Below, in pieces: positions 36,123 through 44,773 of a stretch of DNA of 64,000 nt. The stretch is from Wylensekiella montiformis (lineage in GTDB: Bacteria; Bacillota; Negativicutes; Selenomonadales; Selenomonadaceae). The notes beneath the pieces were generated by a model. The model searched no databases and was not told the origin of the DNA. It saw nothing but the letters and a program-made list of their open reading frames with translations. Position 1 is the stretch's first letter. Each line of letters starts with the position of its first letter. Both the position numbers and the translations under genes were made by a program. Location: assembly GCF_009697385.1 (NCBI RefSeq), contig NZ_VUNL01000011.1, forward strand, positions 1 through 64,000. The letters run 5' to 3'.

Positions 36123-37271
36123 TTAGTCAGGGATAACCGAGGCTCGGACAGCCTGCCGGAAGGCATCGTACCCCTGATCCGCAAGGATTTGGTAGAGATG
36201 CATATCCGACGCTTGTGAGTAGACGTAATTGCGCAAATTATAGAACTTGCTGCTGTCGAGATCTGCCTCCGTCAGGCCATAGTCCGACAGAGCGACTTTC
36301 TTCAAGTATTCCTGCGTCCAGGACGAAATGCCCGACGTCAGGACGAAGTCGTGATCGCCGAGGTGCACCAAAAAGGATTCCGGACGCCTCGGCAGAGGCA
36401 GCGTCTCTCCGTCCGATGCCAGATAGCCTTCTTGGATCGGATCTTTGCCGGCAATGATGGCAGCCGCCTTTATATAGCCGACTGGTTTTTTCTCTTCGCT
36501 TGGCCACCCCGCATGATCATGAGATACAGCTACTGCTACCACAACATCCGGGCGCAAGCCGCGATACATGCAGTCTGCAACTTGCTGGATGTGATGGCAG
36601 CCTGTACCGGCAATCTTGATCTCCGGCAGGCACTTATGATCCGGAGTCCACTGCAGGATCCACGGTTTAGTCAAGTCGTGCAGCAGCACCGCTTCTGTCA
36701 GCAATTCCCGATTCATGGAATATCCAAAGAACTGCTCGTAGTTCTCGATTAGGCTCAACCCTGTTTGGAGATCCGTTGCGACATGCGTGATCAGGCCGCA
36801 TGGATAAGCGTGATGACCGCCCCAACCTGCACCGGCGGCGTCCCAGAAATTCAACTTATTCTTGACTTCGGGGAAAATCTGATCGATTGTGTTCTCTTCT
36901 TTGATATATCCCGCTGCCAGCAGTGCCTTGCGGCAGGCTTCCTTGCTCGCCTTATCCGGGTATTTCTTCAAGATCAGCGGCTTTGGAGATTTCAAGCCCT
37001 CTAAAACAACCTTCTTGACCGTCTGATCCTGAAGACCATTCGCTCTGTCCATGAGCCAGTTATAGCCATATTCGCGCAGCGGCGAGCGCTCAGCCATCTC
37101 AGTCGGTGACAGTTTCTCCATCTCCGAGAATTTAATAGCCGTCGTCTCAATATTGCGCGGTGTGGCAGCGCTCCGCTTGGGCAAGATGGAAGCAGCTGCA
37201 AATACAGCAGCTGCGCCTGCAGCCGTTTTCAGGAAATCCCTGCGATCGATTGATTTGTCCCAGATTGCCAT
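36123..37271 (-). CDS. Tat-exported HD-domain metal hydrolase-like protein
   Basis: 382 residues. A twin-arginine signal (DRRDFLKTAAGAA, Arg10-Arg11) is followed by a hydrophobic stretch ending near residue 35. The HD-domain pattern is visible: His153/His154 and His163, HD at 198-199 (LLHDLTKP), HH at 226-227 and HDH at 251-253. HD proteins are usually cytoplasmic phosphohydrolases; export by Tat implies cofactor loading before export. It is the last gene of the porin-phytase-phytase run, 96 nt after the tandem phytase, so action on inositol phosphates or a phytate-linked metal is plausible but unproven. Confidence 0.72.
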   Translation of the reverse strand: MAIWDKSIDRRDFLKTAAGAAAVFAAASILPKRSAATPRNIETTAIKFSEMEKLSPTEMAERSPLREYGYNWLMDRANGLQDQTVKKVVLEGLKSPKPLILKKYPDKASKEACRKALLAAGYIKEENTIDQIFPEVKNKLNFWDAAGAGWGGHHAYPCGLITHVATDLQTGLSLIENYEQFFGYSMNRELLTEAVLLHDLTKPWILQWTPDHKCLPEIKIAGTGCHHIQQVADCMYRGLRPDVVVAVAVSHDHAGWPSEEKKPVGYIKAAAIIAGKDPIQEGYLASDGETLPLPRRPESFLVHLGDHDFVLTSGISSWTQEYLKKVALSDYGLTEADLDSSKFYNLRNYVYSQASDMHLYQILADQGYDAFRQAVRASVIPD

Positions 37272-37367
37272 AATAAACCTCCTTCTATTGTGCGATACAC
37301 AGCAAACAGGCCTAAAAGGCCTGTCCGCTGAATCAAAGTTGTTTGTTGAGAATACGCTTCATCAGCA

Positions 37368-39290
37368 TCAGATATCCTGATGTGCGGCGAGCCACTGACT
37401 CCAGCTCGTCTTGAATCCATCGGCATGATTCTCCTGGACGTACTGATAGAACTTCTCTACCATATGTGCCTTCTGGTGATAGTAGTCAGCCTTCCACTGA
37501 TCCGGCTTCGGTTTTGCAATTTCATAAGCAACGTAGTTGCCGCCGAGCAGGTACTGACGCGAGAGGATATCGCCAAGCGAGACATCCGGGTTCTTCATCA
37601 TATCGTACATAGCCATGTAAGCCGTCGTGCGGCCTGCACCAGCCTGGCAGTGGAAATGCAGCCAAGCATTTGCCGGCATCGTACGCGTGAAGTTGATGAA
37701 CTCATCGATATTGGCAGCCGACGGCCAGATGTGATCCGTTGCCGCAATGCGATAATAATGGAGACCATTTTTCTCGACCAACTGCTGCTCCGTCATGACG
37801 GATTCAATCTTGACCGGTTTTGGGTCAATTGGCATCTTGTCCTTGTCAAGCTCTGCTACGATAAGGCTCTTGCCTCTTGCTGCGTTCAGGCGGCTGTTCT
37901 CATCCTTGAGTACCTCGGCCTTGTTCTTGCCGAGGTTCCCCCAATCGCGCAGGCCATACCAGCTGACTGCACTGCCGTTAAAGACACCGTGCGTCTCCTG
38001 ACGGAGGTCCATGATGTAGATGGGGCCTTTCGCCTGCTGTTTGAGAATCGGCAGCATTGCCTGAAGCTCACCATTGGAGAATTCCGCACTGCCGGACATG
38101 TAGAGCGTATCGAGTCCCTTGCGCGTCGGCGTCGGATTAAAGCCTTTACCTGTCTTCTTGACATTGACATCCGTCTTGAAGGCCGAATTCATCGTGCGGA
38201 AGTTGCGCGGCAGCTGATTGCGGTTCTTCGTGTCCATGCGCCAGATGTAACCGCTGTAGTCCGGTTCCCACGAATTGACCTTGTTCTTCTTGGCCCAGAC
38301 ACTATACGGCGTCTTGAGGTCAGGATTCTCTTTTACATAATCATAGAAATGCTGGACGAACTGGTAGCGTTCGATATACGCCTTGCGGCCGTAATTTTTC
38401 TTCTTATCTGGAATCTCGCTGAGATCGACAATGCCGATGAGCTTCTGACGCTGGATGATGTCGTCAAAGCTGACATACTTTGCGTTCTTGAGAATATCAT
38501 GCATGACCATGAAGATAGTCGTGCGCCCCATGCCGGCATAGCAGTGATAATGCAGCCATGCATCCTTTGGCAGGGACTTGTAGAACTCCAGGAACTTGTC
38601 GACATCGGGATCATCCGGGCGGAAGTGATCCTGCAGCGTCAGGCGGAAGTAATTAGCACCATGCTGCTTGACCATCTGTTCCTCGGTGCGGACTTTGTTA
38701 TAGTTGACATAAATCGGGGAAAGGAGCACGTTCTTTTGATCGTCAAAGCGATAAATCGATTTGACCGTGCTGTCCTTGAACGAAGCAAGCTGCTCTTTTT
38801 CCAGCGGGATGATGATATCTTCTGTACGTCCATCATTTCCCCAATCGTGGTTAGCGAACCAGCTGACAGCCGTGCCATTGAGGTAGCCATGCGATTCTCC
38901 GCGCAGATCCACATCGTAGAACTGCGATGGTTTTACCGGCACTTTCTTGAGGATTGCTTCCAGCTCTTTCTCGGAAAAGCAACTGGAAGCCGATACGTTC
39001 ATCGTGTCCATGCCTTTACGGGTCGGCATGATGCCGGTCTTCGTCACACCGACGTACTTGTCGCTGCCCATGCGGAAGTTGCGCGGCAGCTGATTGACGT
39101 CAGCGCGGTCGATCTTCAGTGCAAGCTTCGGCGGGTTCTTAACGACAACCGGAGCCTGTGCCGCAGCGGAGACCTCCTGAGCGACGGCAGCTGGAGCCTG
39201 AGCAGCCCATGACGTTCCCGGCAGCTGTGCACTGCCGAGCATGACGGCAACGGCAACAGAGAGCAATGTCTTTTTCTTGAAACTTATCAT
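37368..39290 (-). CDS. Tandem-repeat cysteine (PTP-like) phytase
   Basis: 640 residues. Signal peptide (1-29) and an Ala/Gln/Val-rich linker, then two PTP-like inositol-phosphatase domains. Domain 1 (about 60-335) has the P-loop HCYAGMGRTT (Cys250, Arg256) and general-acid Asp221 in LQDHFRP. Domain 2 (about 350-640) has HCQAGAGRTT (Cys548, Arg554) and Asp519 in ATDHIWP. Each repeat begins QLPRNFR and carries DLRxExHGxxNGxAVSW. A tandem PTP-like phytase is known from Mitsuokella multacida; such enzymes remove phosphates from InsP6 stepwise. Both active sites look intact. Confidence 0.92.
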   Translation of the reverse strand: MISFKKKTLLSVAVAVMLGSAQLPGTSWAAQAPAAVAQEVSAAAQAPVVVKNPPKLALKIDRADVNQLPRNFRMGSDKYVGVTKTGIMPTRKGMDTMNVSASSCFSEKELEAILKKVPVKPSQFYDVDLRGESHGYLNGTAVSWFANHDWGNDGRTEDIIIPLEKEQLASFKDSTVKSIYRFDDQKNVLLSPIYVNYNKVRTEEQMVKQHGANYFRLTLQDHFRPDDPDVDKFLEFYKSLPKDAWLHYHCYAGMGRTTIFMVMHDILKNAKYVSFDDIIQRQKLIGIVDLSEIPDKKKNYGRKAYIERYQFVQHFYDYVKENPDLKTPYSVWAKKNKVNSWEPDYSGYIWRMDTKNRNQLPRNFRTMNSAFKTDVNVKKTGKGFNPTPTRKGLDTLYMSGSAEFSNGELQAMLPILKQQAKGPIYIMDLRQETHGVFNGSAVSWYGLRDWGNLGKNKAEVLKDENSRLNAARGKSLIVAELDKDKMPIDPKPVKIESVMTEQQLVEKNGLHYYRIAATDHIWPSAANIDEFINFTRTMPANAWLHFHCQAGAGRTTAYMAMYDMMKNPDVSLGDILSRQYLLGGNYVAYEIAKPKPDQWKADYYHQKAHMVEKFYQYVQENHADGFKTSWSQWLAAHQDI

Positions 39291-39380
39291 GAAATCTTCA
39301 CTCCTCTTTCAAAGCGAGTATCATTGAACCTACGCTTCATCATATAACATATAACAAGTCAAATTTTACCGCATCCCTGA

Positions 39381-40331
39381 TCAAAATTCCAATCCATTTT
39401 CCTTTGTCCACTGCGTGTACGATTTCTTGAGCTGTGGGTTAGCCTTGACGTATTCATAAAAGTGACGCGTGAACAGCGCGCGCTTCGGATAATTCTCTTT
39501 CTTATAGACATCCTTCGTCGTCTCTGCCGACTTGCGGACATCCTGACCACCGAGCAACACTTCGCGCGTCATGATGTCGTCGTAAGAAAGCTTATCGGCA
39601 TTCTTGATCATATCCATGAGCGAGAGGAAGATTGTCGTGCGGCCTACGCCAGCCTCGCAGTGAACGTGAATCCAGGCGTTTTTCGGCAGCTTCTTGTAGA
39701 TGGCCAGGAATTCATCGACATTGGCTGGAGTCGGTGCCGAATAGTCCATGACCGGCACGCGGTAATACTTGACTCCCATCGATTTGACAAACTGCTCTTC
39801 CGTCTGCACCGAATTGACGTGCTCTGCCTTCTGTGAAGCGATGTCCTTATGTTTGTCTAACACGGCCACATCCACATCCTGATTCATCCGGAGCGTTTCG
39901 AGCATGCTCTTCTCACGGCGGTCAATCTCTTTTGCCGACTGACCTTTATTGAACGTTTTGTAGCGCGAATACCAGCTGATGCCATCGTCATTGATATAAC
40001 CATGCGATTCATTGCGCAAGTCAATGACAACAAGATCTTTGGCCGGTACATGCTTCAGTAGCTCCTTGAATTCGTTCTTAGAGAAGAAGCTGCTGCCGGA
40101 CTGGCGCAGATGATCCAGACCTTCGCGTGATGGATAAATCCCGTCCTTTGCCGCCTTGTACGGACTCTGCGCCGTACGGAAATTCTCCGGCATCTCTGAG
40201 ACAGCGGCGGGGCGATCGTATTTGAGAATCTGCACGCCCGGTACTGGCTCTGCGGCAAATGCCGCAGCCGTCGACAACATCGCCGCAACAGTAAGGGCTG
40301 CAATTCTTTTGCTGATTTCTGAATAATTCAT
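39381..40331 (-). CDS. Single-domain cysteine (PTP-like) phytase
   Basis: 316 residues with a signal peptide ending AFA (about residue 27) and one PTP-like phytase domain. The P-loop is HCEAGVGRTT (Cys225, Arg231); the general acid is Asp196 in PVMDYSAP. This size and the HCEAGVGRTT loop are like the Selenomonas ruminantium enzyme, whose end product is inositol 2-monophosphate. It lies 90 nt upstream of the tandem phytase and 42 nt after the porin. Start at 40331; an in-frame ATG seven codons earlier is possible. Confidence 0.92.
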   Translation of the reverse strand: MNYSEISKRIAALTVAAMLSTAAAFAAEPVPGVQILKYDRPAAVSEMPENFRTAQSPYKAAKDGIYPSREGLDHLRQSGSSFFSKNEFKELLKHVPAKDLVVIDLRNESHGYINDDGISWYSRYKTFNKGQSAKEIDRREKSMLETLRMNQDVDVAVLDKHKDIASQKAEHVNSVQTEEQFVKSMGVKYYRVPVMDYSAPTPANVDEFLAIYKKLPKNAWIHVHCEAGVGRTTIFLSLMDMIKNADKLSYDDIMTREVLLGGQDVRKSAETTKDVYKKENYPKRALFTRHFYEYVKANPQLKKSYTQWTKENGLEF

Positions 40332-40373
40332 GATGACATCTTCCTCCTTCATGGATTTTAGTGGGTTCGTCTC

Positions 40374-41585
40374 TTAGAACTTCGTTGTGAACTTCAGATA
40401 TGTGGAATAATGCGGGGATTTCTCCAACGAGTGGCCATCTTCATCCACATTGGTACCATCCGGGTTCGTATGTGCCCAGTAGCGCAGCAGCGAAAGTTTT
40501 GTATGATCGCTCGTCGCATAATCCAGAATCAAGCCGAATCCCTTGAAACCATCTGCCGTGATGTAATCATCCCAATCCGTATAGCCGTCGTCCATAAAGA
40601 GGTTTTGATCCACGTTGAGATACTGTCCGATGATGTCCCAAGTACCCTTCTTCTTGGCCTTGCCATAGTTCAAGCTAATCACATAGCCCTGCGTGTCCTT
40701 ATGGGCACCGAAGTAGTCATAGCCATATTCAATCTTTTTGTCCATTTTAGGTTTGTCCTTATTAGTATTCCGTACATATTCAGCCGTAATGCCGAACTCA
40801 CCTACAATCGGCGTCGAGCCATAGATGCCGAAGTAACGCTCTGGCTGCTGCGCGCCGACATACAGACCGGCATATGCATCCTTCGAGAAATCATGCTGAT
40901 ACTGTGCGAATTTCAGCAAGCGCGTGCGAACAGGTGGATTTTTATCACTTGTATCATTGACCAGATAATCCTGCGAATCGCGGCCATAGCCAGTATACAG
41001 CGTGTCATGCGGCGTCATCTGATAGCTGGCTGTGAACTGGTTCACGCTTGATTTGGAAAGCCACAATCCTTCACCAAGGGATACGCTCTGAACGCCAGCT
41101 TTCACGTAGACAGGACCAAAGGAGCGGCCGACATACGCCTGTTCCAGTTTGATTTTATTTTTTTCCGAAGAGTATTTGCCATTATTAGGCTCCGACGAAG
41201 TCGATTTGAACTTGAGTCCAAGGCCGACATCATACGTCTTGTCCACCACTGTCGTCGCCAAGATCTTTGCCTCTGCCTTGACTTTTCCGGTTTTTTTCTC
41301 ATCATACATGTAGCCGGATTTCGTGGAACCGGACCACTTGAGCGTCGGCGCCTCTTTCTTGGCCTTCTTCTCGCTCTTGGCTGCCTCCTGCTTCTCCTTA
41401 GCGGCAGCCAGGCTGTTCTCCAGATCGGTTAAGCGTGCCGTCAGGTCGTTGATCTCAGCCTGCAGTGCTGCGACATCCGGTTCCGAAGCAGCAGCTTCCG
41501 AATGACCGCCGCCAAAGCATGCCTGCAACAGTATCGAAGCGGTAAGCCCCCCAATTACTGCTTTTTTATTATTCTTCATCTTCAA
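40374..41585 (-). CDS. Outer-membrane porin with N-terminal coiled coil
   Basis: 403 residues. N-terminal signal peptide followed by a coiled-coil heptad region (about 36-76, LQAEINDLTARLTDLENSL) with a Lys-rich end, then a beta-barrel with alternating aromatic strands, ending YLKFTTKF with a C-terminal Phe. LLQACFGGG at the signal end is lipobox-like, so it might be lipidated. No SLH domain is seen. As first gene of the phytase run it may be an anion-selective pore for phytate; this is inferred. Its mRNA leader is long and AT-rich, with TAATCAAAACA (one mismatch to the IolR consensus) at 41612-41622. Confidence 0.8.
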   Translation of the reverse strand: MKMKNNKKAVIGGLTASILLQACFGGGHSEAAASEPDVAALQAEINDLTARLTDLENSLAAAKEKQEAAKSEKKAKKEAPTLKWSGSTKSGYMYDEKKTGKVKAEAKILATTVVDKTYDVGLGLKFKSTSSEPNNGKYSSEKNKIKLEQAYVGRSFGPVYVKAGVQSVSLGEGLWLSKSSVNQFTASYQMTPHDTLYTGYGRDSQDYLVNDTSDKNPPVRTRLLKFAQYQHDFSKDAYAGLYVGAQQPERYFGIYGSTPIVGEFGITAEYVRNTNKDKPKMDKKIEYGYDYFGAHKDTQGYVISLNYGKAKKKGTWDIIGQYLNVDQNLFMDDGYTDWDDYITADGFKGFGLILDYATSDHTKLSLLRYWAHTNPDGTNVDEDGHSLEKSPHYSTYLKFTTKF

Positions 41586-41769
41586 ATCCCCCTATGACTT
41601 ATCTTCAAAAATAATCAAAACAGATCAGCGCGCTGTTATGGTTTCCCTGATTCTTATTGTAGCAAATAGTTCGTACCAAAATTCTCTTATATTTTGCTGA
41701 TATTTTTGAAAAATATACATATTCTTGCGTTTATTTATATTATAGTGAATATTCTAAATATTATCGATA

Positions 41770-41814
41770 AAAAACAGCGGTGCAAAGGCAATCATGCCTT
41801 GCACCGCTGTTTTC
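41770..41814 (-). terminator. Terminator of ldc-small ORF unit
   Basis: Stem aaaacagcggtgcaa / ttgcaccgctgtttt followed on the minus strand by TTTTTTATC, immediately past the small gene at 41822. Confidence 0.88.
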
Positions 41815-41821
41815 ATATCGA

Positions 41822-42016
41822 TCAATCGGAGAATTCCTGCTCCTCTCTCAACGCCTGAATCCCCTGCTGGAACTCTTCCATGCTCAAAGAGAAATACGGA
41901 AGTTTTCGAAGGATTTCATAAACCTCCTGCTGGGATTTCGCCCGGTCCAGACTCCCCCCTGTTGATTCTTCCGTCAACGCGTGGAGCAACATATGCTTGA
42001 TTTCTTCGATGTCCAT
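41822..42016 (-). CDS. Small hypothetical protein
   Basis: 64 residues, acidic, mostly helical by composition (MDIEEIKHMLLHALTEE ... EEFQQGIQALREEQ). No family recognised. An AGAAGG site precedes the ATG, it lies 26 nt after the decarboxylase gene and directly before a terminator, so it is very likely cotranscribed with ldc. Confidence 0.6.
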   Translation of the reverse strand: MDIEEIKHMLLHALTEESTGGSLDRAKSQQEVYEILRKLPYFSLSMEEFQQGIQALREEQEFSD

Positions 42017-42042
42017 CTCCGATACCTTCTCCCGTCTTTCTC

Positions 42043-43230
42043 TCAGACCGCCGCGGCTTTTTCCATCCCGCTGTCCCTCGATGGCTTCTGGCGTTCGGCA
42101 TATTCCGGCTGATCTTCAAAGATGATCGTCGGCGCCAGATAAAATCCATTAAAACGGGTCGCACTCACACTGGTGTAAGCTCCCATATCCGTAACGAGGA
42201 CCTTATCGCCCGTCTTTAACACCGGTGCCGGGAAATCGCGGTAAAGCACATCAATCCCGTCACAACTCGGCCCCCCGAAGGTAGACGGCCGCACCGGTCC
42301 GTTTCCAAAACAATGCAGTGGATACGTCCAGTGGTCGTACATAATACCGGAAAAACATCCATAGATGCCCTCGTCCAGAATATACCATGGCTTGCCGCCG
42401 CGGTCCTTTGTCCCGATGACCGAGGCAACCAGATTTACCGCCGTACCGACCATATAACGGCCGGGCTCCGTCCAGACCAATGTATCCGGGAACAGCCGGT
42501 CAATCTGATGATCAATGGCCTCCATCATGGCAGCCAAATCCACTGGCAATCCCTCCGCGTCGGGAACGGGAAAGCCGCCGCCAATATCCAGATCGGTCAG
42601 ATGCAGCCCGCGCTCCGATGCTTCATCAAAAAGCTTACGTGCGAGCAGCAGCGCTTCCTCATACGCCGCTGTCGACAAAGACTGACTTCCTACATGGAAA
42701 CAGATCCCGGCAGCATGAAGTCCGGCCTCTTCTGCCTGTTCCAACAAATCCAATGCCGATCCGGCCGGCGCGCCAAACTTCGTATTCAGATCGATCAGCG
42801 CTTTATTGTTGCGCACCTGAATACGAACCAAAACGTCCGCGCCCGGCACAGCCTCAGCCATTTTCGGTATCTCGGTCTCATCGTCAAAGGTCATCCGCCG
42901 CACACCATAAACGGCAGCGGCTCGAAGCCCGCGTGAATCCTTGACCGGATTCGCATAAATCATCTGACTGCCTTCAATGCCGAGACTGGCCAGCAACTCC
43001 ATTTCACCGGCAGACGCCACATCAAAATGCGATCCCAGCGCAGCAAGACGCTTGAGAATATCCGGTGTCGGATTGGCCTTCATGGCGTAAAAAACGCCTG
43101 CCCGGGGCAAATGCCTGCGCATAAACCGGTAATTTTCCTCCACCTTATCCAGTGAAGCCACCAGAAACGGCGTAGGGATTCGGTCTGCCATCCTATCCAT
43201 GTCTTTTTTTGTCAGTCTGAAGCTTTTCAT
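42043..43230 (-). CDS. ldc: Lysine/ornithine decarboxylase, Selenomonas type
   Basis: Fold III (alanine racemase-like) PLP decarboxylase of 395 residues making cadaverine or putrescine. PLP Lys51 is in FYAMKANPTP; HVGSQSLS, DIGGGFPVPD and FGGPSCDGIDVLYRD are the phosphate, cofactor and active-site Cys/Asp regions. The protein matches my memory of the S. ruminantium enzyme very closely, where cadaverine is linked to peptidoglycan and anchors the outer membrane through SLH proteins. A GTG/ATG four codons upstream is also open. Confidence 0.9.
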   Translation of the reverse strand: MKSFRLTKKDMDRMADRIPTPFLVASLDKVEENYRFMRRHLPRAGVFYAMKANPTPDILKRLAALGSHFDVASAGEMELLASLGIEGSQMIYANPVKDSRGLRAAAVYGVRRMTFDDETEIPKMAEAVPGADVLVRIQVRNNKALIDLNTKFGAPAGSALDLLEQAEEAGLHAAGICFHVGSQSLSTAAYEEALLLARKLFDEASERGLHLTDLDIGGGFPVPDAEGLPVDLAAMMEAIDHQIDRLFPDTLVWTEPGRYMVGTAVNLVASVIGTKDRGGKPWYILDEGIYGCFSGIMYDHWTYPLHCFGNGPVRPSTFGGPSCDGIDVLYRDFPAPVLKTGDKVLVTDMGAYTSVSATRFNGFYLAPTIIFEDQPEYAERQKPSRDSGMEKAAAV

Positions 43231-43357
43231 AACACAACCCATTCCATAATAAATTTAAGATTCAGCCGGCCTGTTCAGGCCACAGCGTCAAAGGAATCTT
43301 ATACGAGTATTGTAGTACAAATGTCCGCGTTAAACAATATCTTTTTCTGTCTTTTCC

Positions 43358-43402
43358 GCAAATTGTTCGAAATTTGCACCATGGTCCGAAAGAGAGTATA
43401 AT
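43358..43402 (+). promoter_or_regulatory. Promoter with palindromic operator upstream of phosphoribosyltransferase gene
   Basis: TTGCAC (43374-43379), 17 nt, TATAAT (43397-43402). The -35 box is overlapped by GCAAATT...AATTTGC (43358-43377) with GTTCGAA at its centre. ATTGTTCGAAAT within it resembles a PurBox (AWWGTTCGGWWWT) with one change. Confidence 0.55.
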
Positions 43403-43431
43403 AATTTCGTATTCTATAAGAGAGGTGTATC

Positions 43432-43986
43432 ATGGCTGATCGATTTTATAAACTGCATGTAGCAGGCTGCACACGCTCCCTGCCCATCCTGAATGTCACG
43501 GACAGTCTGGCTATCGCCGGTTTCATTATGCTTGGCGATCCGGATCTCACGCTGGCCTGCGCCAAGGCTCTGGCAAAAAAAGTCCCGGCAAACACGGACA
43601 TCATTCTGACGGCTGAAACAAAAGGCATACCTCTGGCAGCTGACCTGGCCCGCGAGCTTGGCATGGAACGCTATGTTGTCGCCCGAAAATCCGTCAAGGC
43701 CTATATGGAAAACGCCATCTGGGTCGAAGATATTTCCATCACAACAAAAGGCGTCCAGAATCTCTGTCTCGACGGCGTTGATGTAGACCGGATCAAAGGG
43801 AAAAATGTTCTGCTGCTTGACGATGTCATCAGCACCGGCGGCTCTATGAAGGCACTGGCTGAACTGACTGAAAAAGCCGGCGGAACAGTCATCGGCGAAG
43901 CCTGTGTGCTCGCGGAAGGCGACGCAGCAAAGCGAAACGATATTCTCTTTCTCGAACCGCTGCCGCTATTCGAAGCCCAGAAATAA
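43432..43986 (+). CDS. Adenine phosphoribosyltransferase-like protein
   Basis: Type I phosphoribosyltransferase, 184 residues. The PRPP motif NVLLLDDVISTGGS (about 124-137) and an upstream TAETKGIPLAADLAREL (apt-like) are intact. It probably salvages a purine base with PRPP; the acceptor is not certain. Monocistronic: own promoter and terminator. AGAGGTG precedes the ATG. Confidence 0.82.
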   Translation: MADRFYKLHVAGCTRSLPILNVTDSLAIAGFIMLGDPDLTLACAKALAKKVPANTDIILTAETKGIPLAADLARELGMERYVVARKSVKAYMENAIWVEDISITTKGVQNLCLDGVDVDRIKGKNVLLLDDVISTGGSMKALAELTEKAGGTVIGEACVLAEGDAAKRNDILFLEPLPLFEAQK

Positions 43987-44024
43987 CATGACCGACCCGG
44001 GTTTTGCAAACGTCGTGCCGGCCT

Positions 44025-44089
44025 AAAAAACAGACATAGAACTCCTGCTCATTTCCTCATGTGCCTGAGTTTCTATGCCTGTTTTTTTT
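44025..44089 (+). terminator. Terminator of phosphoribosyltransferase gene
   Basis: Long imperfect stem aaaaaacag.catagaa.ctc / gag.ttctatg.ctgtttttt with an approximately 22-nt loop and a terminal T run. Confidence 0.75.
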
Positions 44090-44123
44090 ACCCCGTTTTT
44101 CGATACGGAACACACACCAATAG

Positions 44124-44160
44124 CAAAAGGCTGCTGCAAAATTCATGCAGCAGCCTTTTG
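44124..44160 (-). terminator. Terminator of small OM protein gene
   Basis: Stem caaaaggctgctgca / tgcagcagccttttg around a 7-nt loop, 25 nt beyond the stop on the minus strand. Confidence 0.75.
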
Positions 44161-44184
44161 AACATCACTTCGATTCGATCCGAT

Positions 44185-44685
44185 TCAGAATTTCACCGTC
44201 AGACCGGCACCGATGCCATTTTCATGATGACCGTTATCCGGCTTGAAGTTATGATAATTTACATTGAGATCCACATTGAAGAGCAAGTTCTTATTGACTC
44301 CGACCTGCGTCTCATTGAAGTCCTTTCCTGCGACATAAGAGGCATACGCATCGAACCCCAAAACCTTAGGGGTACTCAAAGCAATACCGCCAAAGGCCTG
44401 ATCCTTGTCACCCGGAAGGCCCCAGCGGTAACCGCCGATCATCTTAACCTCCGAACCCACAAGGTCATACTGGAGATAGACATCCTTGTGGTCGCCATAC
44501 TCATCGCGGTCCGCGTACTGATAGCCAATTGTCGCCTTTCCCGTCACCTTATGTTCAATATAAGATTCTTTCGTCCCTACGCCGATCGCCGTCTCATGGT
44601 TGGCCATCTGATTAATCGGTGCCGCCATAACGGCTGAAGAAGCTGCAAGCATCATGCTCATCGTCAACAATACAGTCTTTTTCAT
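44185..44685 (-). CDS. Small outer-membrane beta-barrel protein
   Basis: 166 residues. A signal peptide ends AVMA (about residue 21); the rest shows alternating beta-strand pattern with aromatic and glycine girdles and ends GLTVKF with a C-terminal Phe, typical of outer-membrane barrels, about 8 strands in size. Function unknown. Monocistronic. Confidence 0.72.
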   Translation of the reverse strand: MKKTVLLTMSMMLAASSAVMAAPINQMANHETAIGVGTKESYIEHKVTGKATIGYQYADRDEYGDHKDVYLQYDLVGSEVKMIGGYRWGLPGDKDQAFGGIALSTPKVLGFDAYASYVAGKDFNETQVGVNKNLLFNVDLNVNYHNFKPDNGHHENGIGAGLTVKF

Positions 44686-44773
44686 AAATGACTCCCTCCT
44701 GAAAAACCTGCCTTACTACGTCTAATAGATTAATGGATTTTTCCCCTTCTGTCAAATGCAGCAGGCATACTTA

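Noticed and set aside
43931-43942. CGAAACGAT 9-mer, also at 58216
   Set aside because: These copies lie inside coding sequence of unrelated genes; they show that the 9-mer also occurs by chance, so the motif alone is weak evidence.
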